64,000 bases of DNA, taken from the NCBI RefSeq assembly GCF_001429605.1, contig NZ_LMSS01000004.1, positions 62,001 through 126,000 on the forward strand, given 5' to 3'. Each line of letters opens with the position of its first letter. Position 1 is the stretch's first letter. Both the position numbers and the translations under genes were made by a program. Under the pieces are notes generated by a model, which worked only from the letters and a program-made list of their open reading frames with translations, was not told where the DNA came from and did no database searches. Shown piece after piece: positions 57,001-64,000 of this stretch. The stretch comes from Phycicoccus sp. Soil802 (lineage in GTDB: Bacteria; Actinomycetota; Actinomycetes; Actinomycetales; Dermatophilaceae).

Positions 57001-57798
57001 GACGCGACGAAGCCGGGACCCGATGCGGTCGTCTACAACACCCGGTTCGTCACCACGGACGACTACGACTACTTCCTCTCGGAGCTGGTCGACCTTCGCC
57101 CCGGTGTCGACCAGTACTCGGTGATCGATGACCAGCTGCTCAACGGCATCGACGGCTCCTTCGACACCAACGCCTTCAACAGCGACTCACTGGTCCTCCC
57201 GGTGTCCGTCGGTGTGCTGCAGGACGCGGGTCTCATCACGGGTGCCGCGCCGAAGATCAAGTACTGGGTCGAGTCCTCCACCGCGGAGGCCGGTCTGGTC
57301 GACACGGTGGGCTCGCAGGCCGCTCCGTTGACGCTCAGCGTGGCTTCGCCCGCGCTGGCCGCCTACGGCGACTACCTGACGATGCTCAACACCGACCTCC
57401 CGGGTGCGAAGCTCACGGTCCGTCGCGCCGACGCGTCGATGGCGTCGGACAAGCCGCAGGGGCTGCTGCTCATCCACCACCTGAACACCAATGGTGCTCG
57501 GGCCCAGGTGGTGCCGGTCCGGCTCCCGACCAAGACCACGATCACCGCCAACGACCGCGACTTCAGGTACGGCTACCGCCCGACCTTGACTGCCACGGTC
57601 AGCCCGTCCGCCGCGACTGGATCGGTGACGTTCCTGGACGGCAGCCGGGTGCTCGGGTCCGCCACGCTCAGCAACGGCAAGGCGGTCCTGAAGGCGCCCG
57701 TCCTGTCCAAGGGCACGCACAAGCTGACGGCGAGGTACACCGCTTCGACGGCGTACGCTCCGTCGACGTCGGCGGCCATCACGGTGGTCGTGCGCTGA
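54073..57798 (+). CDS. Secreted S8-family subtilisin-like serine peptidase with Ig-like C-terminal domain
   Basis: The 1241-residue exported protease begins with a basic signal peptide (ESRGRRRRGYTAVVG, then a hydrophobic run) cleaved near APAIAS. An inhibitor-type propeptide follows to about residue 190. The catalytic triad is Asp214 (VIDTGIDYTHADFGG), His280 (CEGHGSHVAGT) and Ser646 (ESGTSMASPHVAGE). Between His and Ser lies a PA-type insertion (residues 480-590). After the catalytic domain come fibronectin-like beta domains. The last 85 residues are a bacterial Ig-like repeat (TGSVTFLDGSRVLGSATLS). The GTG at 54073 has GAAGGAG 5 bases upstream; ATG 54079 is an alternative. No sortase signal is seen. 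Confidence 0.92.
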   Translation: MSMESRGRRRRGYTAVVGVSALSIVAAAAMSAAPAIASTTPSPVKHRGKAFTAPEGLTGGGSFRLGTQRSQAEKVDRSLEGVKGAVDVMIELDAVPASTAYTRAKARGGAAATLASRNQTATIKRAQAAVEARFGASATRAQTLYRAHALYSGVAVRTDASKLQALAAIPGVKAVHRITPKSPSNSSSVPLIGAPAVWKAKGETGQGVRVGVIDTGIDYTHADFGGPGTTAAYNTAKASNTFTPTAKVVGGYDFAGDAYNPSEGVTKPVPDPNPLDCEGHGSHVAGTTAGLGVTKAGATYTGGYNVTINPANMAIGPGVAPGAKLYALKVFGCEGDTSVVGQALDWAADPNGDGNLSDRLDVVNMSLGSSYGSPDDPDSVASNNLAALGTVVVASMGNSGDVYEVGGAPGNATRVLAVAASDDRDSVVDGLKVDSPTGIEPANTVDKTQDNIFAALKSVAYDWATKPGLTDTDVVTIGDWSQAASPTNNTDACSTLSVGDAAKVAGKIVMTKWFDGTGRRCGSAARAQLAEDAGAIGVIYGSDVNSFSAGVTGDADIPAMLTVNQATVAIKAQLDNSVPVKVTMTNALRNSVTVVNSGAIDQVAGFSSRGVGIANNVKPDVAAPGVTTFSVAVGTGSEGIAESGTSMASPHVAGEAALVRGAHPNWTSEEVKAAIMNTATQDVFVGASHTGDVYGPERVGSGRVKADAAVDTTTLAYVKDTPGAVSVSFGPVAVTAATTTLTKTVKVVNKRPTGTSSYTIAYKAAHPTPGVTYSFTPSQISLPAGGSADVKVTATITRSSLRAVTDPTTPTDPLGLEIQTNHRADASGRMVLTPAGTTPGSKLRVPVWSAPRPASVMKAAATATVTGGTVKTGSLALSGTGVSQGSGNTGYESSVSTFQLQGNSPKIPSCSSTLVVKCIAFADDRSADLRFVGTGSDAPKYAAADLDHSFISFGVTSFGPWRTPASYTEFDVWLETDATKPGPDAVVYNTRFVTTDDYDYFLSELVDLRPGVDQYSVIDDQLLNGIDGSFDTNAFNSDSLVLPVSVGVLQDAGLITGAAPKIKYWVESSTAEAGLVDTVGSQAAPLTLSVASPALAAYGDYLTMLNTDLPGAKLTVRRADASMASDKPQGLLLIHHLNTNGARAQVVPVRLPTKTTITANDRDFRYGYRPTLTATVSPSAATGSVTFLDGSRVLGSATLSNGKAVLKAPVLSKGTHKLTARYTASTAYAPSTSAAITVVVR

Positions 57799-57820
57799 GC
57801 CTGATCCACCCTGCGTGACC

Positions 57821-57852
57821 TCTGGGCCCCTGCCATCCGGCAGGGGCCCAGA
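57821..57852 (+). terminator. Terminator of the subtilase gene
   Basis: A perfect 14-bp stem (TCTGGGCCCCTGCC with its complement, ATCC loop) is followed by GTCGTTCC. It starts 23 bases after the subtilase stop. Confidence 0.8.
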
Positions 57853-57862
57853 GTCGTTCCCG

Positions 57863-57937
57863 CCGACTTCTGGCCACCCATGCCCCCTTGGCACCGACAT
57901 CCCGGGCCTGCGTGCGGCACCGGTGGCCAGAAGTCGG
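57863..57937. terminator. 16-bp inverted repeat with long loop before nagA 3' end
   Basis: CCGACTTCTGGCCACC (57863-57878) pairs perfectly with 57922-57937 across a 43-base loop. It lies at the end of the leftward nagA transcript, between convergent genes. Confidence 0.6.
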
Positions 57938-57952
57938 GGAAGGGGGGTGGGG

Positions 57953-59155
57953 TCAGAGCCAGCTGCCGTGGCGCAGGACCCGCTGCAGGACCAGCTGGGA
58001 GTCGACCACCAGCAGGTCGGCGTGCTGTCCGGGTGCCAGGCTTCCCGACCCCGCCAGGGCGAGGGCCCGGGCCGGCGTGGCGGAGGCTGCCGCCACCGCG
58101 TCGACCAGGGGGATGCCGAGGTCGTGGACCAGCCACCGCACCTGGTCGAGCAGCGTGCTCACCCCACCGGCCAGGCTGCCGTTGCCGGTCAGTCGCACCG
58201 CCCGACCGCTGAGTGTCACGTCGAGCCCACCGAGGGTGTAGGCGCCGTCGGGCAGGCCGCTCGCGGACATCGCATCGCTGACCAGGGCGAGGTGCTCGGG
58301 GCCGACCGTGTCGAAGAGCATCCGCACCGTGCCACCGTCGAGGTGCACTCCGTCGGCGATCACCTCGACGACCGCCCGGCCGCGGGCTGCGGCAGCGATC
58401 GCGGCACCCGCGGGGCCCGGGGAGCGGGACAGCAGCGGCGGCATACCGTTGAAGAGGTGCGTCGCGAGGGGCAGGCCACCCCGCACGCCGGACGCGGCCA
58501 CCGCGTCGAGGGCTCGGGCGGTGGCGTCGAAGTCGGCGTCGGTGTGACCGACCGCCCCCACGGCGCCGACAGCAGCGAGGGCCGCCGGCACCTCGTCCCC
58601 GCCGGCCCGCTCCGGGGCCCAGGTCATCTGCGCGAAGGCCCCGTCGCCCGCGGCGTCAGCGAGGGCGTCGATGAGCGCGACGTCGGCGTCGACCAGCGCG
58701 GCGGGGTTCTGCGCCCCGCACCGCGCGGTCGAGAGGAACGGCCCTTCGAGGTGTATGCCGGCCAGCTCGCCGCTGCGCACGAGGTCACCGAGCGTCCGGG
58801 CACCCTCGAGCAGCGTGGTCGCCGGCGCGGACACGAGGGAGCCCACGATCGTGGTGGTGCCGTGTTGGTGGTGGTGCCGGGCGGCCCGGTGCGCGCTCGC
58901 AGGGTCGGGACCGAACTCGCCTCCGTTGCCTCCGTGGCAGTGGAGGTCCACGAGCCCGGGCAGCAGGGTCAGGCCGGCCTGCCAGCCGTCCGGCTCGGCC
59001 ACGTCGACCCACGCCGGGGGCAGCGAGGCCCGGGCACCGGCATACGCGACGCGGGCGCCCTCCACCGCGACCGCCCCGTCCCCGACGACCCCCTCGGGGG
59101 TGACGACTCGCCCGGTCAGGAGCAGTCGGCGGGGGTCGGCAGCGGAAGGGGTCAC
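57953..59155 (-). CDS. nagA: N-acetylglucosamine-6-phosphate deacetylase
   Basis: This removes acetate from GlcNAc-6-phosphate in amino-sugar breakdown. The 400-residue amidohydrolase has the metal motif LPGLVDLHCHGGNG, GIHLEGPFLS (metal Glu), VGHTDADFD, ATHLFNGMPPL and the catalytic Asp in VSDAMSASGLPDG. The GTG at 59155 lies within a GTGA overlap with the SIS-domain gene upstream, so deacetylation and the next sugar-phosphate step are coupled. It belongs to the locus with the divergent ABC sugar importer. Confidence 0.94.
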   Translation of the reverse strand: MTPSAADPRRLLLTGRVVTPEGVVGDGAVAVEGARVAYAGARASLPPAWVDVAEPDGWQAGLTLLPGLVDLHCHGGNGGEFGPDPASAHRAARHHHQHGTTTIVGSLVSAPATTLLEGARTLGDLVRSGELAGIHLEGPFLSTARCGAQNPAALVDADVALIDALADAAGDGAFAQMTWAPERAGGDEVPAALAAVGAVGAVGHTDADFDATARALDAVAASGVRGGLPLATHLFNGMPPLLSRSPGPAGAAIAAAARGRAVVEVIADGVHLDGGTVRMLFDTVGPEHLALVSDAMSASGLPDGAYTLGGLDVTLSGRAVRLTGNGSLAGGVSTLLDQVRWLVHDLGIPLVDAVAAASATPARALALAGSGSLAPGQHADLLVVDSQLVLQRVLRHGSWL

Positions 59156-60063
59156 GTGAGGATGATGGACCGAGACAGGTGTCGGGGTCGATCCGGGTCC
59201 ACGCCGGCCTGCTCGGCCTTGGCCAGGCAGAGCCGGTGCACCCGCAGCAGGTCGGCGAGCGGGTCGATGGCACGGTGCTCGAAGTGTGCGCCGGTCGCCC
59301 GGACGTCCTCGTCCAGGCCGGCAGGGACCTCACCGAAGGCCCACGTCGCCCGCCCGGTCGTCGCGATGCTGATCGGGCCGTGCCGGTACTCCATCGCGGG
59401 ATAGGACTCCGTCCAGAACTGGGCCGACTCGCGCAGCTTCAGGGCGGCCTCGTGGGCCAGGCCCACGGTCCAGCCCCGGCCGACGAAGGTGACCTGCTCG
59501 GCCTCGCGGACACCCTCGAGCGCCGTGGAGCCGTCCTCGGCGAGCACGGCCTCGGCGTCGGCGATGGCGGCGCTGAGGTCCTCGCCCAGCGTGGCTCGCA
59601 GCAGCGCGAGGGTCGTGGTGGCGAACCGGGTCTGCACCACGGAGTGCTCGTCGACCTCGGGGAGCAGGAGCGCGTGGGTGGCCAGGTCGGGGATGGCGGT
59701 GCCCGCCGTGGCGACGAGGGCCGTGGTGGTCGGGCCGTCGGAGCGCTCACGCAGCCGTTCGAGCAGGTCGATGACCTCGGTCGTGGTGCCCGAGCGCGAG
59801 ATGGCCACGACGTGGTCGTAGTCGCGCCCGAGCGGGTACTCGCTGGCCGCGAAGGCATCGGTGGGGCCGGTGCCGGAGGTCTCTCGCAGCGTGGCGTAGG
59901 CCTGCGCCATGTAGAAGGACGTGCCACAGCCGGTGACGGCCACCCGGGCACCGCGGGGTGGGAGGACGGCCAGCGCCTCGTCGACGCGGGCCAGCACGGC
60001 CCGCCAGTCACCCGGCTGGGTGGCGATCTCGGCGGCCAGGTGGGCAGCGGGGCGGTCAACCAC
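59152..60063 (-). CDS. SIS-domain sugar-phosphate isomerase/deaminase (AgaS/NagB-II-like)
   Basis: The 303-residue protein has two SIS domains, as in the isomerase half of GlmS. The first contains TGCGTSFYMAQAYATL and the phosphate-binding ISRSGTTTEVIDLL. The second contains VGRGWTVGLAHEAALKLRES and the ESYPAMEYRHGPIS segment. With NagA next to it, the likely reaction is glucosamine-6-phosphate or galactosamine-6-phosphate deamination/isomerisation; the exact sugar is inference. The GTG at 60063 has AAGGAG 7 bases upstream. No glutaminase domain is present, so it is not GlmS itself. Confidence 0.88.
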   Translation of the reverse strand: MVDRPAAHLAAEIATQPGDWRAVLARVDEALAVLPPRGARVAVTGCGTSFYMAQAYATLRETSGTGPTDAFAASEYPLGRDYDHVVAISRSGTTTEVIDLLERLRERSDGPTTTALVATAGTAIPDLATHALLLPEVDEHSVVQTRFATTTLALLRATLGEDLSAAIADAEAVLAEDGSTALEGVREAEQVTFVGRGWTVGLAHEAALKLRESAQFWTESYPAMEYRHGPISIATTGRATWAFGEVPAGLDEDVRATGAHFEHRAIDPLADLLRVHRLCLAKAEQAGVDPDRPRHLSRSIILT

Positions 60064-60094
60064 GACATGACTCCTTGGATGAGTGAATACGACT

Positions 60095-60121
60095 GTTACG
60101 AATCTTTAACCATCAGATTCG
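60095..60121. promoter_or_regulatory. Candidate operator in the divergent amino-sugar promoter region
   Basis: CGAATCT (60099-60105) and AGATTCG (60115-60121) form an inverted repeat. GTTACGAATCTTTAAC (60095-60110) adds a GTTA/TAAC dyad on the same bases. The region is AT-rich for this genome and is a plausible site for the DeoR-type regulator encoded at 63497. Confidence 0.45.
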
Positions 60122-60340
60122 ATCAGTCAAGACCAGGCCGGTTTGATCCGCATTTCGCCCGGTTGATCAGGGCAACTGCACGAAAATGTCGCTGCAGACC
60201 CCTTGACGAGCGCCGATCACCGGGGCCACTGTGGCTGTCGAACCTCGCAGTTGTGAGCGAACAACGCGGCAACCGCTACGAAACGATCACGGCCACGAGG
60301 CCGGGTCGACACGAGAACCGACAGAGATCGAGGTAGACAC

Positions 60341-61609
60341 GTGAGCACGAGACGACACCTCCGGGGAGCGGCGCTGGTCGCGGCGACCGCGGCAGCCGGC
60401 CTTGGGCTGGCTGCCTGCGGCGGCGGGCAGGGAGCCGGTACCGCCGACGGCGGCGGATCGGGGGGCAAGGCCACGACCATCAAGCTGGTCGCGGCCGAGT
60501 ACTCCAAGGACCACACGAAGGCCTTCTGGGACCAGTTCGCCCAGGCCTACAAGACCAAGACGGGCAACACCCTGCAGGTGCAGATCGTCAGCTGGGACGA
60601 CATCGACCAGCAGAGCTCCACCATGGTCCAGAACAACAACCCGCCGGACATCCTCAACCTCAACGCCTACGCGAGCTACGCGAAGGACGACCTCCTGTAC
60701 AGCTCCGACGAGGTGCTGTCCGACTCGGTGAAGTCCGACCTGCTCGAGGCCTTCGTGAAGTCGGGCACCTACAACGGCAAGATGTACGGCATGCCCGACC
60801 TGAGCTCCGCCCGGGCCATGTTCTACAACAAGACCCTCTTCAAGGAGGCCGGCATCGCCGAGCCGCCGAAGACGTGGGCCGAGTTCGAGGCCGACGCCCA
60901 GAAGATCAAGGACCTGGGCAAGGGCAACATCGGCTACGGCCTCCCGCTGGGCCCCGAGGAGGCGCAGGGCGAGTTCTCCATCTGGCTGTTCAACAACGGC
61001 GGTGACTGGAAGAAGGACGGCAAGTGGTCGATCAACAGCCCTGAGAACGTCGAGACGCTGACCTTCCTCAAGACCCTGGCCGCCAAGAAGCTCACCCAGA
61101 ACAACCCCGGCAAGACCAACCGCCAGGACGCCTTCGACCTGTTCGCGTCAGGCAAGGTCGGCATGGTCGTCGGCTTCTCTCCGCTCGCGGGCACCCTCGA
61201 CAAGGACAAGAAGGTCGACTACGGCGTCGCCCCGATGCCGACCAAGGCCGAGGGCGGCGAGCCGCAGACCTTCGGTGTCACCGACTACCTGATGGCCTTC
61301 AAGAAGAAGGGGAACCAGGACGCGGTCAAGGCGTTCTACGACCTCTACTACCAGAAGGACCAGGTCAACCAGTTCATCAAGGCCGAGGGGTTCTTGCCGG
61401 TCACCAAGTCCGGCATCCAGGAGTTCTCCTCCGACGCCGCGCTCAAGACCTACCTCGAGACCCTGCCGAACGCGCACCTGACGCCCACCGACGACCCCAC
61501 GTGGGACAAGGTGAAGCTCGCCGTGCAGCAGAACCTCGGCACGGCCATCACCGGTGACCCGAAGGCGGTGCTGGACAAGCTGCAGCAGTCCGCCGAGGCC
61601 GGCGGCTGA
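60341..61609 (+). CDS. ABC transporter sugar-binding lipoprotein
   Basis: The 422-residue extracellular solute-binding protein (family 1) has a lipoprotein signal ending LGLAACGGGQG, with Cys in the lipobox. A Gly-rich linker and a two-lobed binding fold follow (AEYSKDHTKAFWDQFAQ, NPPDILNLNAYASY, MYGMPDLSSARAMFYN). It delivers a sugar, probably an N-acetyl amino sugar or its oligomer given nagA next door, to the two permeases downstream. The GTG start has GAGGT upstream. The permease gene begins two bases after the stop. Confidence 0.9.
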   Translation: MSTRRHLRGAALVAATAAAGLGLAACGGGQGAGTADGGGSGGKATTIKLVAAEYSKDHTKAFWDQFAQAYKTKTGNTLQVQIVSWDDIDQQSSTMVQNNNPPDILNLNAYASYAKDDLLYSSDEVLSDSVKSDLLEAFVKSGTYNGKMYGMPDLSSARAMFYNKTLFKEAGIAEPPKTWAEFEADAQKIKDLGKGNIGYGLPLGPEEAQGEFSIWLFNNGGDWKKDGKWSINSPENVETLTFLKTLAAKKLTQNNPGKTNRQDAFDLFASGKVGMVVGFSPLAGTLDKDKKVDYGVAPMPTKAEGGEPQTFGVTDYLMAFKKKGNQDAVKAFYDLYYQKDQVNQFIKAEGFLPVTKSGIQEFSSDAALKTYLETLPNAHLTPTDDPTWDKVKLAVQQNLGTAITGDPKAVLDKLQQSAEAGG

Positions 61610-61611
61610 GC

Positions 61612-62619
61612 GTGACCCAGCCCATCGGCGCAGGGGCGGGTGCGGTCGGAGGTCCGGCCGCACCCGCCCCGGCGGCCCCCTCCTCGCCGGCCGAGCCGGT
61701 CGGTGGCCGGCGACGCACAGCGCGGCGGCGACACACCTCCGGCGTGTCCGGGTGGATCGCCCTGCTCTGGCTGGCCCCGGCACTCGCGCTGGTCCTCGGC
61801 GTGGTCGTGTGGCCGGCGGTCGAGCTGGTCCGTGCCTCCCTGTCGCGCTACTCGATCACCGGGCTGCGCAAGGGCGACGCCGGCCTCGACAACTTCCGCA
61901 ACGTCCTGGCCAACGACAGCCTCACCACGGTGCTCACCAACACGGTCGTCTGGGTGGTCGCGGTGGTCGCGCTCACGATCCTCATCAGCCTGGGTGTCGC
62001 CCAGTTCCTCACCAAGGAGTTCTGGGGACGGCGCATCGTCAGGTGGGCGGTGATCGTGCCCTGGGCCGCGTCGCTCGTGATCACCGCCCGGCTGTTCAGC
62101 CTGATCTACAGCTACTACTACGGCACGCTCAACGCCGTGCTCCTCAAGCTGCACGTCATCGACACCCCGATCGACTTCATCGGCAGCGACCGGCTGATCA
62201 TGCCGTCGATGATCGTGGTGGGGGTGTTCGTCTCCATCCCGTTCACCGCCTACGTCTTCGTCGCCGGGCTCAACGCGATACCTGGCGACGTCTACGAGGC
62301 GGCGCGCATCGACGGTGCCTCGGCCTGGCAGACCTGGCGGCAGATCACGCTGCCCCTGCTGCGACCCGCGATCCTCGTCGCGACCGTCCTGAACATGATC
62401 TACGTGTTCAACAGCTTCCCGATCATCTACACGCTCAACGAGTCCAACCCCGGGTTCGGTCACGACACGACGATCACGTTCATGTACAAGCTCGCCTTCA
62501 AGAGCGCCGAGAAGGACGTGGGCCAGTCCGCGGCAGCCGGGTTGTTCAACGTGTGCCTGATCCTGGTGGCGGTGCTCGTCTACCTCCGGGTGTCCAGCTG
62601 GCGCGAGGAGGAGTCATGA
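61612..62619 (+). CDS. Sugar ABC transporter permease (MalF-like)
   Basis: The 335-residue membrane protein has a Pro/Ala-rich cytosolic N-terminus and six helices (IALLWLAPALALVLGVVVW, VVWVVAVVALTILISLGVA, MIVVGVFVSIPFTAYVFVAG). The EAA loop that contacts the ATPase reads EAARIDGASAWQTWRQITLP. It pairs with the following permease, whose ATG overlaps its stop (ATGA). Start is GTG. Confidence 0.92.
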   Translation: MTQPIGAGAGAVGGPAAPAPAAPSSPAEPVGGRRRTARRRHTSGVSGWIALLWLAPALALVLGVVVWPAVELVRASLSRYSITGLRKGDAGLDNFRNVLANDSLTTVLTNTVVWVVAVVALTILISLGVAQFLTKEFWGRRIVRWAVIVPWAASLVITARLFSLIYSYYYGTLNAVLLKLHVIDTPIDFIGSDRLIMPSMIVVGVFVSIPFTAYVFVAGLNAIPGDVYEAARIDGASAWQTWRQITLPLLRPAILVATVLNMIYVFNSFPIIYTLNESNPGFGHDTTITFMYKLAFKSAEKDVGQSAAAGLFNVCLILVAVLVYLRVSSWREEES

Positions 62620-63500
62620 GCAGCACGTCCACCGGCCTGCCGGCCGCCCCCACCGTCCGTCGTCCGCGACCGGGTGGGTGGCGGGGCGTCCGGCCGTGGG
62701 TCATGCCGATCATCGGCCTGGTCGTCGCCTTCGCCTTCCTGTGGCCCTACCTCGTGATGCTGCTCGACGCGTTCCGCCCGAGCAGCGACGTGGTGAAGAC
62801 GCCGCCGTCCCTGCTCCCGGAGCAGTGGAAGTGGACGACGTTCTCCGAGGTGCTCGGTGACGAGCGCTTCCTCGCCTGGCTGAAGAGCTCGCTGGTGATC
62901 TCGCTGTCCTCGACCGCCATCGTCGTGGTGGTGGCGATCCCGGCGGCCTACTTCACCGCGCGGTTCCGGTTTCGCGGCCGGATGGCGTTCCTGTTCCTCG
63001 TGCTCGTGACCCAGATGTTCGCCCCTACCTCGCTGGTCGTGGGCATCTACCGCGAGTTCTACGCCCTCACCCTGGTCGACACCTACCAGGCGCTGATCCT
63101 CACCAACGCCGCCTTCAACCTGGCTTTCGCGATCTGGATCCTGCACGGCTTCTTCGCCTCGATCCCGCGCGAGATCGAGGAGGCCGCCGAGCTCGACGGT
63201 GCGGGCCGGCTCGGTCGGCTGTGGCGGGTCATGCTGCCACTGACGCTGCCGGGCCTGGTCACGGCGACGATCTTCACGTTCATCGCGGCCTGGAACGAGT
63301 ACGTCGTCGCGCTCACCCTGATGCTCAGTGACGACAAGAAACCCCTGACCGTCGGCATCAACTCCTACGTCACCGGCTATGAGCAGAACTGGGACCAGCT
63401 GTTCGCCGCCTCCATCGTCGCGATCGTCCCGGTCGTGGTGTTGTTCGCGGTCATCGAGAAGCACCTCGTCGGCGGGCTCACGTCGGGGGCGGTCAAGTGA
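62616..63500 (+). CDS. Sugar ABC transporter permease (MalG-like)
   Basis: The 294-residue membrane protein has six helices (VMPIIGLVVAFAFLWPYLVM, SLSSTAIVVVVAIPAAYF, ALILTNAAFNLAFAIWIL). The EAA loop is EEAAELDGAGRLGRLWRVML followed by PLTLPGL. It is translationally coupled on both sides by four-base overlaps (ATGA before, GTGA after). No ATPase gene accompanies the importer, so it probably uses a shared MsiK/UgpC-type ATPase encoded elsewhere, as in other actinobacterial sugar importers. Confidence 0.92.
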   Translation: MSSTSTGLPAAPTVRRPRPGGWRGVRPWVMPIIGLVVAFAFLWPYLVMLLDAFRPSSDVVKTPPSLLPEQWKWTTFSEVLGDERFLAWLKSSLVISLSSTAIVVVVAIPAAYFTARFRFRGRMAFLFLVLVTQMFAPTSLVVGIYREFYALTLVDTYQALILTNAAFNLAFAIWILHGFFASIPREIEEAAELDGAGRLGRLWRVMLPLTLPGLVTATIFTFIAAWNEYVVALTLMLSDDKKPLTVGINSYVTGYEQNWDQLFAASIVAIVPVVVLFAVIEKHLVGGLTSGAVK

Positions 63501-64000
63501 GCGAGCTCGAGGTGCGCGGCGGCATGGATCGCGGCGCCCGCTGGGGTGCCCTGCTCGCCCTCCTCGCCGAGCACGGCCGGCTCAGCGTGGCCCAGGTCGT
63601 GGAGGCGCTCGGTGTCTCGGAGGCCACGGTGCGGCGCGACTTCGGCGAGCTCGCCGCCCAGCAGCTGGTGACCCGCACCCACGGCGGGGTCGTGGCCAGC
63701 GCGGTGGCGTACGAGCTGCCGGCCCGCTACAAGCTCGCGGGGAGCGACTCGGCCAAGGAGCGGGTCGCAGCCCATGCGGCCGACCTCGTGCCGGAGGGCA
63801 CCGTGGTGGGCTTCAACGGGGGCACGACGACCAGCGCGACCGCGCGACGGCTCGCGGCCCGAGCCGACCTCGCGGCCAGCTCGAGGCGCCCCGCGGTCAC
63901 CGTCGTGACCAACGCGCTCAACATCGCCACCGAGATGGTGCTGCGACCCTTCATCCGCTGCGTGTCGCTGGGGGGCGTGGCGCGGCAGGAGTCCTACGAG
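63497..64000 (+). CDS. DeoR-family transcriptional regulator, truncated by window end
   Basis: The first 168 residues are present. The N-terminal DeoR helix-turn-helix reads RWGALLALLAEHGRLSVAQV, then EALGVSEATVRRDFGELAAQ, then VTRTHGGVVAS. The start of the phosphosugar-sensing domain follows (GFNGGTTTSATARRL, VVTNALNIATEM). Such regulators respond to phosphorylated sugars, so control of the importer and nagA operons is likely. The GTG lies in a GTGA overlap with the permease gene. The rest of the gene lies beyond position 64000. Confidence 0.92.
   Translation, partial: MSELEVRGGMDRGARWGALLALLAEHGRLSVAQVVEALGVSEATVRRDFGELAAQQLVTRTHGGVVASAVAYELPARYKLAGSDSAKERVAAHAADLVPEGTVVGFNGGTTTSATARRLAARADLAASSRRPAVTVVTNALNIATEMVLRPFIRCVSLGGVARQESYE

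Overview
This is a chromosomal segment of a high-GC actinobacterium. Base composition, near-universal GC-ending codons, frequent GTG starts and the gene orders rho-rpmE-prfA-prmC-tsaC-glyA-wecA-atp and argS-lysA-hom-thrC-thrB all fit. Kgd-type 2-oxoglutarate metabolism, small actinobacterial families (DUF2550, DUF6104) and a repeated GGCATAC/GTATGCC heptamer make a relative of Intrasporangiaceae (Janibacter, Terrabacter, Phycicoccus, Knoellia) my best guess. That placement is inference. I see no insertion sequence, prophage, CRISPR array or rRNA.

Layout. 1-3.6 kb: dTDP-rhamnose genes, rmlA/rmlC leftward and rmlB-rmlD rightward, plus a sugar-linked methylase. 3.7-7.2 kb: an oxidoreductase and small genes, including a DUF559 gene flanked by two copies of one hairpin. 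7.4-13.3 kb: the large 2-oxoglutarate enzyme Kgd and an ABC transporter. 13.4-15.8 kb: two CNNM/CorC-type membrane proteins. 16-23.1 kb: tRNA-Arg, a receiver protein, argS, lysA and the threonine genes hom-thrC-thrB. 23.4-25.5 kb: rho with a very long charged N-terminal region. 25.7-30.6 kb: a four-gene translationally coupled block (receiver, HEAT-repeat membrane protein, GT2 polysaccharide synthase, histidine kinase). 30.7-33 kb: rpmE, prfA, prmC. 33.1-36.2 kb: an HxlR-type regulator with a methyltransferase on each side and an operator-like dyad. 36.3-39.6 kb: tsaC, glyA, wecA-like. 40.4-48.6 kb: the complete F1Fo ATP synthase operon, preceded by a perfect Crp/GlxR-type dyad. 48.7-53.8 kb: DUF2550, a B12 adenosyltransferase, murA, a STAS protein and a MeaA-type B12 mutase. 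53.9-57.8 kb: a secreted subtilase behind a structured leader RNA. 57.9-64 kb: an amino-sugar uptake and catabolism locus ending in a truncated DeoR-type regulator.

How the genes work together. Much of the window is housekeeping: translation (argS, tRNA-Arg, rpmE, prfA, prmC, tsaC), aspartate-family amino acids, one-carbon metabolism, energy (Kgd, ATP synthase) and envelope precursors (rml, wecA-like, murA). Two regulatory themes run through it. First, at least eleven genes have a TANNNT -10 element only 6-9 bases before the start codon, which predicts leaderless transcripts. Second, long perfect stem-loops mark many gene ends and two positions inside the atp operon.

The best candidates for an under-described system are the receiver-HEAT-GT2-kinase operon, which looks like a phosphorelay wired directly to a polysaccharide synthase, and the leader RNA in front of the subtilase.
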